From positions 1 through 46,844 of the forward strand of contig JAEWAF010000127.1 of assembly GCA_023391815.1 (NCBI GenBank): a stretch of DNA of 46,844 bases. The letters are read 5' to 3'. Origin of the DNA: Pseudomonadota bacterium. GTDB taxonomy: Bacteria > Pseudomonadota > Gammaproteobacteria > Steroidobacterales > Steroidobacteraceae. Below the pieces are notes generated by a model. That model worked only from the letters and a program-made list of their open reading frames with translations, searched no databases and was not told where the DNA came from. The position numbers were made by a program, and so were the translations under genes. Of this stretch, positions 41,404 to 46,844 are shown one piece after another. The first letter of the stretch is position 1; each line of letters begins with the position of its first letter.

Positions 41404-43626
41404 ATGCGAGCGCCGGTCATCGCGCCTCCTCTGAACCGTCGCACCTTTCTCAAGGTGTCGGCCTCCGCGGCCGGTGCTTTGTTGATTTCGATCCCCCTGC
41501 CTCCCCGTTCGTTGCTGGCTGCACGAGCGGCGGAGGCTTCCTCGTCCTGGTGCGTGTATCTGACCCTGCACCCGGACAACACCGCCGAGCTGATGTCGCC
41601 CGTCATGGAGATGGGCCAGTTCATGCGGACCACCGGCCCGATGATCCTGGCCGACGAAATGGATCTGGACTGGTCGCTGGTCACCGTCACCTCGGATGAC
41701 CCCGTCCGCATCATTAGAAACGATCGAGGCGAGCTGGCCTATGAGCTTGGCCAGGCGAGCGCGGGTGGCAGCCAGACCGTGCGCCACAATTGGGATGACA
41801 TGCGGCGGGCGGGCGCAACGGTTCGTCGCATGCTGATGGAAGAAGCGGCGGATCGATGGCAGGTATCGCCGGACGCCTTGGCCACCCGCGATAGCTTTGT
41901 CATCGACTCGTCCGGCGATCGTCGCGTCAGCTATGGCGAGCTCGCCGCAAAAGCCGCGCAACGACGGGTGCAACCTGAACAGGTGAAGCTCAAACAACGC
42001 TCCGACTATCGCATCATGGGCAAAGACGCGGGTGTCGTGGACATTCGCGACATCGTGATGGGGCGACCGCTGTTCGGCATCGACGAAGATTATCCCAACG
42101 CGTTACAGGCCGTGATCGAGCGGGCACCGGCGCTCAACGCGGAGATCGCGAGCTACAACAAAGAAGCAGTACTCGCGATACCCGGCGTAAGACACATCGT
42201 CGAGTTGCCCCGCCGGGTCGAAGATCATTGGCCGGGCGGCGATGCCCAGGTGCTGGCAGCGGGAATTGCCGTGCTCGCCGATCACTTGTGGGCCGCCATG
42301 CAGGGGCGCAAGGCGCTGCAAGCTCAATGGAAGAACGCGGCCACGGACGACTCGGCGCTCCAAACGCAGGAGTTTCATCGCCTCGTGGCTGGCGACGGGA
42401 AAGCGGAACAAATCGTCAATGATGGCGACGTGGATGCCGCCTTCGCCAGCGCCGACCTGGTGCTCGATCGCACCTACGAAAAGCCGTTGTTCGCGCACGC
42501 GTGCATGGAGCCGCTCAACTGCATCGCCGATGTTCGCAGCGACGGCGCCACGGTTGTCACGGGCCATCAGGTCCCGCATTGGGTGGCGCGAGAGGTTGAA
42601 CGCATCGCCGGCATCGATGCCTTGAAGGTCAAGGTCATCGGCAAACGCATGGGCGGCGGCTTCGGTCGGCGCGGCGAGCTCGACTATATCCGGGAAGCCG
42701 TCAGCTTGAGTCATCGGGTCAAACGTCCCGTGAAAGTCACCTGGACCCGCGAAGATGAGATTCAGCGCGATTTCTTCGACGCCGCCGCCGTGATGCGCGT
42801 GCGAGTGGCGGTAGCGAACAAGCGCGTCGTCGCCTGGCATCATCGCCAGGCACAAACGCGCGGCCGACCCGAGGCGAGCGATTATTTCCCGGCGAAAGTC
42901 GTCGCGAACTATCGCGTCGAGCGATTCCCATCCACCTCGAATATTCCCTGTGGGCCGTGGCGCGCGCCCACTCAGTTGCAGTGGGCATTCGCGGTCGAGT
43001 CCATGCTCGATGAACTGGCGCACGCGGTGGGCGAAGATCCGCTCGCGTTTCGTCTGCGGTGGCTGCAGCCGTACCAGGAATACCCGATTGAGAACTGGGC
43101 CGCCAAGAGCATTCATTCCGGACGCATGGCGGCGTGTTACGAAGCGGCCGCGCGACTCGCCGATTGGAAACGTCCGCGACCGAAAGGCACGGGCCTGGGC
43201 ATTGCCGGCCACTTTACGTTCGGCACCTATGCCGCGTGCGTGCTCGAGGTCAGCGTCAGCGACAACGATGAGTTGAAGATTCTGCGCGCCTGGGGCGCGA
43301 TCGACTGCGGCTTCGCCATCAACCCGAACCACATTCGCTCGCAGATGGAAGGCGGGTTCGTCGACGGCTTGAATGCCGCGCTCTTCAACCATGCCCGGGT
43401 CAGCCAAGGCCGCGTCGTGAACGACAACTTCGGCACGCTGCGCTGGATCCGACTCCGCGAGGCGCCCTTGTCGATCGAGGTTGAAATCATCGACAGCGGT
43501 TACGAGCCCACCGGCGTCGGTGAACCGCCGCTCGCTCCCGCGGGCGCGGCGCTAGCCAATGCCATCTTCGCCGCATGCGGCAAACGCGTGCGGCGCATGC
43601 CCATCGCGGACAGCTTCAAAATCTGA
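41404..43626 (+). CDS. Xanthine dehydrogenase family molybdopterin-binding subunit (isoquinoline 1-oxidoreductase beta-like)
   Basis: The large subunit of a molybdenum hydroxylase, 740 aa. A Tat signal (NRRTFLKVSASAAGALLISI) shows export to the periplasm with cofactor bound. Molybdopterin-domain segments include SPVMEMGQFMRTTGPMILADEM, AHACMEPLNCIADV, KRMGGGFGRRGELDYIREAV, PCGPWRAPTQLQWAFAVES and the catalytic Glu in TGVGEPPLAPAGAALANA. AAGGAGAG precedes the ATG at 41404. The small iron-sulfur subunit gene follows after 7 bp. The order, large then small, is the reverse of classic iorAB. The substrate, an N-heterocycle or aldehyde, is not known. Confidence 0.92.
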   Translation: MRAPVIAPPLNRRTFLKVSASAAGALLISIPLPPRSLLAARAAEASSSWCVYLTLHPDNTAELMSPVMEMGQFMRTTGPMILADEMDLDWSLVTVTSDDPVRIIRNDRGELAYELGQASAGGSQTVRHNWDDMRRAGATVRRMLMEEAADRWQVSPDALATRDSFVIDSSGDRRVSYGELAAKAAQRRVQPEQVKLKQRSDYRIMGKDAGVVDIRDIVMGRPLFGIDEDYPNALQAVIERAPALNAEIASYNKEAVLAIPGVRHIVELPRRVEDHWPGGDAQVLAAGIAVLADHLWAAMQGRKALQAQWKNAATDDSALQTQEFHRLVAGDGKAEQIVNDGDVDAAFASADLVLDRTYEKPLFAHACMEPLNCIADVRSDGATVVTGHQVPHWVAREVERIAGIDALKVKVIGKRMGGGFGRRGELDYIREAVSLSHRVKRPVKVTWTREDEIQRDFFDAAAVMRVRVAVANKRVVAWHHRQAQTRGRPEASDYFPAKVVANYRVERFPSTSNIPCGPWRAPTQLQWAFAVESMLDELAHAVGEDPLAFRLRWLQPYQEYPIENWAAKSIHSGRMAACYEAAARLADWKRPRPKGTGLGIAGHFTFGTYAACVLEVSVSDNDELKILRAWGAIDCGFAINPNHIRSQMEGGFVDGLNAALFNHARVSQGRVVNDNFGTLRWIRLREAPLSIEVEIIDSGYEPTGVGEPPLAPAGAALANAIFAACGKRVRRMPIADSFKI

Positions 43627-43633
43627 GTGCGCC

Positions 43634-44110
43634 ATGCCCATTCAATTCACCGTGAATCGCCAACCGGTCAGCGCGTCCGACGACAAGGCCGAGATGCCGC
43701 TGTTGTGGTTCCTGCGAGAGGACCTGAGACTCAAAGGCACGAAATTCGGTTGTGGCATCGGCCAGTGCGGCGCCTGCACGATCCTTTCCAACGGCAGCGC
43801 CATTCGCTCCTGCGTGATGCGCGTGGCCGATGCGAAAGGATTGTCCATCGTCACCATCGAAGGCCTGGCCCGCGACGAACAGCATCTGCATCCGGTGCAA
43901 CAGGCATGGATCGACACGGACGTTCCCCAATGCGGCTATTGCCAGGGCGGCCAGATTCTTTGCGCCGTGGCCTTGCTGGAACGGTCCCCGAACCCCACCG
44001 ACGCCGATATCGACGCCGCGATGACCAATCTCTGCCGCTGCGGGTCGTACGTGCGAATTCGAAAAGCAGTGAAGACGGCGGCGCTGCGGAGTAAGACGAG
44101 CCAGCTCTAA
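43634..44110 (+). CDS. (2Fe-2S)-binding small subunit of the molybdenum hydroxylase
   Basis: The electron-transfer partner of the upstream gene, 158 aa. The plant-ferredoxin-type cluster is bound by KFGCGIGQCGACTIL plus the Cys in SCVMRV; the second cluster is bound by PQCGYCQGGQILCAVALL and NLCRCGSY. It has no signal peptide, so it is probably carried across the membrane with the Tat-bearing large subunit. The start 7 bp after the large-subunit stop gives the normal N-terminus (PIQFTVNRQPV). No cytochrome or FAD subunit gene follows, so the electron acceptor is unknown. Its stop lies 2 bp from the convergent Mpo1-like gene. Confidence 0.94.
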   Translation: MPIQFTVNRQPVSASDDKAEMPLLWFLREDLRLKGTKFGCGIGQCGACTILSNGSAIRSCVMRVADAKGLSIVTIEGLARDEQHLHPVQQAWIDTDVPQCGYCQGGQILCAVALLERSPNPTDADIDAAMTNLCRCGSYVRIRKAVKTAALRSKTSQL

Positions 44111-44112
44111 CG

Positions 44113-44445
44113 TTAGATCTTGACCTTCCCCAGCCAGATGTCCCGATACATCACCCAGTCGCCCCGAAAGCTGTAGAGCGGTCGCCTGAAGCTGGCGGGT
44201 TTGTTCTTTTCGAAGGCGAAGTGGCCGATCCAGGCGAAGCCGTAGCCGCACAGCAGGCCGACGAGCAGCCAATAACCGTCGCCGGTGGCGAGCAGGAGCA
44301 CCAGGCAGCCGAGCGCCAGGGTCGAGCCGATGAAGTGCAGCAGGCGGCAGGTGCGGTTGCTGTGCTCGGCCAGGTAGAAGGGATAAAATTCCTCGAACGT
44401 CGAGAAGGATTTCGGGTCGACGGTAGTCGCGGGCTTGATGTCCAT
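44113..44445 (-). CDS. Mpo1-like protein (DUF962)
   Basis: A small membrane protein of 110 aa. FSTFEEFYPFYLAEHSNRTCRLLHFIGS, two hydrophobic helices (about LGCLVLLLATGDGYWLLVGLLCGYGFAWIGHF) and FEKNKPASFRRPLYSFRGDWVMY fit DUF962/Mpo1; yeast Mpo1 is a dioxygenase of fatty-acid alpha-oxidation using conserved His residues, and the His of LLHFIGS, IGHF and AEHS are present here. GGGGGAAG precedes the ATG at 44445; the frame is open 20 codons further upstream without support. Function in bacteria is unproven. Confidence 0.85.
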   Translation of the reverse strand: MDIKPATTVDPKSFSTFEEFYPFYLAEHSNRTCRLLHFIGSTLALGCLVLLLATGDGYWLLVGLLCGYGFAWIGHFAFEKNKPASFRRPLYSFRGDWVMYRDIWLGKVKI

Positions 44446-44504
44446 GCGGCTTCCCCCAAGCATCGATTTATCGCATACCTTGCGCCCGCCCGCGGCAAAC
44501 AGCA

Positions 44505-44723
44505 ATGACTTACGACGATATCCCCGACGTCCGCGATGGCCTGACCCGCAAGGAACGCATCGTCCTGTATGTATTGCATCAGACCCAACAGGAACGCGGC
44601 GACCATAACGTGCCCACGCCCATGCTCTGGGGCCGCGTTTGTGAGTATTTCTATATCAGCCCGGAAGAGCTTTCCAAGATGCTGGCGCGACTGGGCGCGA
44701 TGAAGTATCCGGGCCAGCCCTAG
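44505..44723 (+). CDS. Small hypothetical protein
   Basis: A 72-aa protein I do not recognise. It is helical and charged: an acidic start (TYDDIPDVRDGL), then RKERIVLYVLHQTQQERGDHNVPTPMLWGRVCEYFYISPEELSKMLARLG, whose last half could be a small winged helix. It has no signal peptide or membrane segment. It is divergent from the Mpo1-like gene and overlaps the convergent oxidoreductase stop by 4 nt. Its compact position between two real genes and protein-like composition support it; a ribosome-binding site is not evident. Confidence 0.6.
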   Translation: MTYDDIPDVRDGLTRKERIVLYVLHQTQQERGDHNVPTPMLWGRVCEYFYISPEELSKMLARLGAMKYPGQP

Positions 44724-45706
44724 CCCGCGTTGGCTTCCGCCGCGATCCGATACGAGCGCAGGCGCGCCGCATGGTCGTAGATCATCGATGCGACGATGAT
44801 CTCGTCCGCACCCGTACGTTCCGCGAACGCGTTCAATGCACGCCGCACCGTCTCCGGCGAACCGATGGCCGAGCAGGATAGAACTTCGTCGAGAATCGAC
44901 CGATCGTGCGGATGCAGGTTCTCGTAATAGCCCGGCACCGGCGGCTGCAACTTCTTCGGCGTGCCCGAGCGCAGATTCACGAACGCCTGCATCATCGACG
45001 TCACCAGCACCTTCGCTTCCTCATCGGTGTCGGCGCCGAACACATTGAAGCCGAGCATCGCATAGGGCTTGTCCAGATACTGCGACGGCTTGAAGCGCGC
45101 CCGATAGATTTCCAAGGCATGCATCATCTGCGCGGGCGCGAAATGCGAAGCGAACGCGAACGGCAAGCCCAGTGCCGCGGCCACCTGCGCACCAAACAAG
45201 CTCGAGCCGAGAATCCACAGAGGAACATTCAATCCCTGCCCCGGCACGGCCTGCACGCGCTGCCCTTCCTGCACCGGCCCGAAATAAGCCATCAGCTCCA
45301 GCACATCCTGTGGAAACGCCTCCGGATCGGAATTCAACGTCCGGCGCAGCGCGCGCGCCGTTGCCTGATCGGAACCGGGCGCCCGTCCCAAGCCGAGGTC
45401 GATCCGTCCGGGAAACAACGATTCCAGCGTGCCGAACTGTTCAGCGATGGTGAGCGGCGAATGATTCGGCAGCATGATGCCGCCCGCCCCGACTCGTATC
45501 GTCGACGTCCCCGCCGCGACATGCCCGATCACGACCGCCGTCGCCGCGCTGGCAATGCCGGGCATGCTGTGATGTTCCGCGAGCCAGAACCTTTTGTAGC
45601 CCCAGCGCTCGGCATGTTGAGCGAGATCGAGCGAATTGCGCAACGACTGGGCGGCGTCGCTGTTCACCGGAATCGGCGACAGGTCGAGTACGGATAGAGT
45701 GGCCAT
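44720..45706 (-). CDS. LLM class flavin-dependent oxidoreductase (luciferase-like)
   Basis: A TIM-barrel flavin monooxygenase-like protein of 328 aa. Typical segments are LSVLDLSPIPVN, ERWGYKRFWLAEHHSMPGIASAA, RVGAGGIMLPNHSPLTIAEQFGTLESLFPGRIDLGLGRAPG, WILGSSLFGAQVAAALGLPFAFASHFAP and GSPETVRRAL. It belongs to the YhbW-like group of single-component LLM proteins. The substrate is unknown. It stands alone on its strand, about 90 bp from a GC-rich hairpin. Confidence 0.93.
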   Translation of the reverse strand: MATLSVLDLSPIPVNSDAAQSLRNSLDLAQHAERWGYKRFWLAEHHSMPGIASAATAVVIGHVAAGTSTIRVGAGGIMLPNHSPLTIAEQFGTLESLFPGRIDLGLGRAPGSDQATARALRRTLNSDPEAFPQDVLELMAYFGPVQEGQRVQAVPGQGLNVPLWILGSSLFGAQVAAALGLPFAFASHFAPAQMMHALEIYRARFKPSQYLDKPYAMLGFNVFGADTDEEAKVLVTSMMQAFVNLRSGTPKKLQPPVPGYYENLHPHDRSILDEVLSCSAIGSPETVRRALNAFAERTGADEIIVASMIYDHAARLRSYRIAAEANAG

Positions 45707-45778
45707 GGCCGCAGAATACTGGAGCCGCGACGGCGGGATTCAAGCCATGTAGGAACGACAGAAGTTCACGGACAAAGC

Positions 45779-45804
45779 GGCCCGCCTCGGGGCGAAGGCG
45801 GGCC
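45779..45804 (-). terminator. Hairpin after the duplicated-domain secreted protein gene
   Basis: GGCCCGCCT (45779-45787) and AGGCGGGCC (45796-45804) are perfect reverse complements with an 8-nt loop. On the minus strand it lies 59 nt after the stop of the gene at 45863 and is followed by GCTTTGTCC. It is terminator-like with a short T stretch. Confidence 0.5.
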
Positions 45805-45862
45805 GGTCCTGCGCATCCTTGCGCTCCCGGCATGCACCGGTTCAGTTTGGGTCGCCAGAAAC

Positions 45863-46474
45863 CTATTGGCCCCGGGTCTGTTCGTTGTGTTTGGCTTCGT
45901 AGATATCCCGGCGCTGCTGATTCAAGTCCTGATGCAGGTCGATCCGCTCGTCCCGGCTCAAGGTCCCATCGGCCTTGTACGCCTGCTCCGTCTGCCGGAT
46001 GTCACGACGCCCGTCACGAAGCTGCTGCGCCTCGTCGTGAGTCAGCTCGCCCGATTTCACACCGTTTGCGATCCGCCTCGTCTGATTCACCTGCCGCTCA
46101 TTTACCCCCGGATCGCGCGTTCCCACGGGACGTTCCTGAGCATCGTGTTTCTGATTGTAGATGTGACGGCTGGCTTGGTTCTGTTCGTGATGTAAATCGA
46201 CACGCTCGGCGCGAGTGAGCTCACCATCGGACTTGTATGCTCGCTCCAGTTGTCGAACATCCCGCTGCTCACGAACCAATGCACCGGTCTCTGCACGGTT
46301 CAGCTCACCGGATCGAACGCCCTGATCAATGCGCTGCCGCTGATTTTGCTGCCGAGCATTGACACTAGGATCGCGCACTCCGGCCTCGGCCTGATTCAGC
46401 GCTGCGGCAGTCATGATGCTGCCGATGATCAATAGGAATGTGAGTCGGCGCTTGGTGACGTTTGTGAGTTGCAT
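45863..46474 (-). CDS. Secreted protein with an internal duplication (EF-hand-like loops)
   Basis: A protein of 203 aa that I cannot place in a named family. MQLTNVTKRRLTFLLIIGSI with an A-rich end near QAEA is a signal peptide. The mature part is two copies of an about 78-residue unit, starting RDPSVNARQQNQRQRID and RDPGVNERQVNQTRRIA. Each contains GVRSGELNRAE or GVKSGELTHDE and then YKSDGELTRAERVDLH or YKADGTLSRDERIDLH. These short Asp-Gly-x-Leu-(S/T)-x-x-E stretches resemble the second half of EF-hand loops but lack a full set of ligands. It is rich in Gln, Arg and Asp and probably periplasmic. The start at 46474 gives a good signal peptide. Confidence 0.72.
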   Translation of the reverse strand: MQLTNVTKRRLTFLLIIGSIMTAAALNQAEAGVRDPSVNARQQNQRQRIDQGVRSGELNRAETGALVREQRDVRQLERAYKSDGELTRAERVDLHHEQNQASRHIYNQKHDAQERPVGTRDPGVNERQVNQTRRIANGVKSGELTHDEAQQLRDGRRDIRQTEQAYKADGTLSRDERIDLHQDLNQQRRDIYEAKHNEQTRGQ

Positions 46475-46615
46475 GCGCAGGGTCCTTGTGTGGATCATTC
46501 TTGGCGTACAACGCGGAGTGGGACTGGTGGTTGACGTGACCCGGTCGCTGGGCGCTCGACCTCGCGCCGCGCCGTTCTATTTCTGCTTCGTATCCTCGGA
46601 GTCGGAGGCGGAGGC

Positions 46616-46800
46616 GGAGGCTCGGTGGTCTGCCTCGCAGGCAGTTGCTATCTCCGCGTCGTTGTCGGAGGCTCGGTGGTCTGCATTTGCCGAGAGGTGA
46701 CATCTCCGCGTCTGCCGGAGGCGCGGGGGTCTACGATCGCCGAGAGGTGACATCTGCGCGTCGTTGTCGGAGGCGTTGTGGTCCGCGTCGCCGGGAGCGA
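46616..46800 (+). repeat. Tandem repeat of four units of about 51 bp
   Basis: GGAGGC marks unit starts at 46616, 46667, 46717 and 46769 (steps of 51, 50 and 52 bp). Most units carry a GGTC(T/C)GC- or GGTCTAC-like stretch, GCCGAGAGGTGACATCT and GCGTCGTTGTC. The first has a diverged middle; the last runs into the dispersed repeat. A short GGAGGC-rich run lies just before (46604-46621). No gene crosses it convincingly. Confidence 0.8.
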
Positions 46801-46844
46801 CCTACCTCGTCCCGGCACCGCGCTCCCCTACTGCCTTCGCTATC
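46785..46844 (+). repeat. Second copy of the 31.7-kb dispersed element, cut by the window end
   Basis: These 60 bases match the minus strand of 31732-31791 at 53 of 60 positions by eye, including ACCTACCTC, CGGCACCG and CTCCCCTACTGCCTTCGCT. The copy continues past the end of the window. Confidence 0.8.

Overview
The window is GC-rich chromosomal DNA from a Gram-negative bacterium, most likely a gammaproteobacterium near the Steroidobacteraceae / Xanthomonadales-like groups. That placement is inferred from gene content: a Kdo transferase and Kdo kinase, two LpxL-type acyltransferases, a TonB-dependent receptor, OpgD, AceK, a LytTR regulator and many Tat or lipoprotein exports. I see no tRNA, rRNA, CRISPR array, prophage or insertion sequence. 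Both ends of the window lie in copies of one repeat family, so it may be a complete contig that broke at repeats.

Layout. (1) 0.1-5 kb: an acyl-CoA dehydrogenase with a divergent LysR regulator, an isolated ClpP, a glyoxalase and a secreted beta-rich protein. (2) 5-9 kb: a methyl-accepting chemotaxis protein ending in a CheR/CheB docking pentapeptide, then 6-phosphogluconate dehydrogenase. (3) 8.7-15.2 kb, minus strand: an aspartate kinase-homoserine dehydrogenase fusion without ACT domains, an M13 peptidase lipoprotein, and a subtilisin-fold lipoprotein that appears to have lost its catalytic residues. The fusion gene is preceded by a consensus promoter, an RNA matching the SAM-II (SAM-alpha) riboswitch and an overlapping antiterminator/terminator pair. 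(4) 15.3-20.2 kb: CsbD, an M48 peptidase, an RcnB-like protein and OpgD. (5) 20.3-23.1 kb: a TonB-dependent receptor broken by a single in-frame TAG. (6) 23.3-31.3 kb: an MEDS protein and an LPS inner-core/lipid A cluster (waaA, two acyltransferases, kdkA, GT9, GT2, a CDP-glycerol-type transferase, DUF6165). (7) 31.4-31.9 kb: a composite repeat region. (8) 31.9-34.7 kb: a PAP2 phosphatase divergent from a ColRS-like two-component system. (9) 34.8-38.1 kb: icd and aceK, substrate next to its regulatory kinase/phosphatase. (10) 38.1-46.5 kb: an outer-membrane barrel protein, a secreted amidohydrolase, a membrane LytTR regulator followed by four helically phased repeats and a two-subunit molybdenum hydroxylase, an Mpo1-like protein, a small protein, a luciferase-like oxidoreductase and a secreted protein with an internal duplication. 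(11) 46.6 kb to the end: tandem repeats leading into a copy of the 31.7-kb repeat.

How the parts fit. The most notable unit is the SAM-II riboswitch upstream of the aspartate kinase-homoserine dehydrogenase fusion. The enzyme lacks the ACT domains that normally give allosteric feedback, so RNA-level control by the methionine-pathway end product SAM could replace it. The second is the LytTR regulator with four CGTC(C/A)C-core repeats at 20-21 bp spacing, placed directly before the molybdenum hydroxylase genes. The third is the repeat family at 0, 31.7 and 46.8 kb, built of 29/30-bp and about 51-bp tandem units plus a 33-bp inverted-repeat module, which I cannot assign to a known class.
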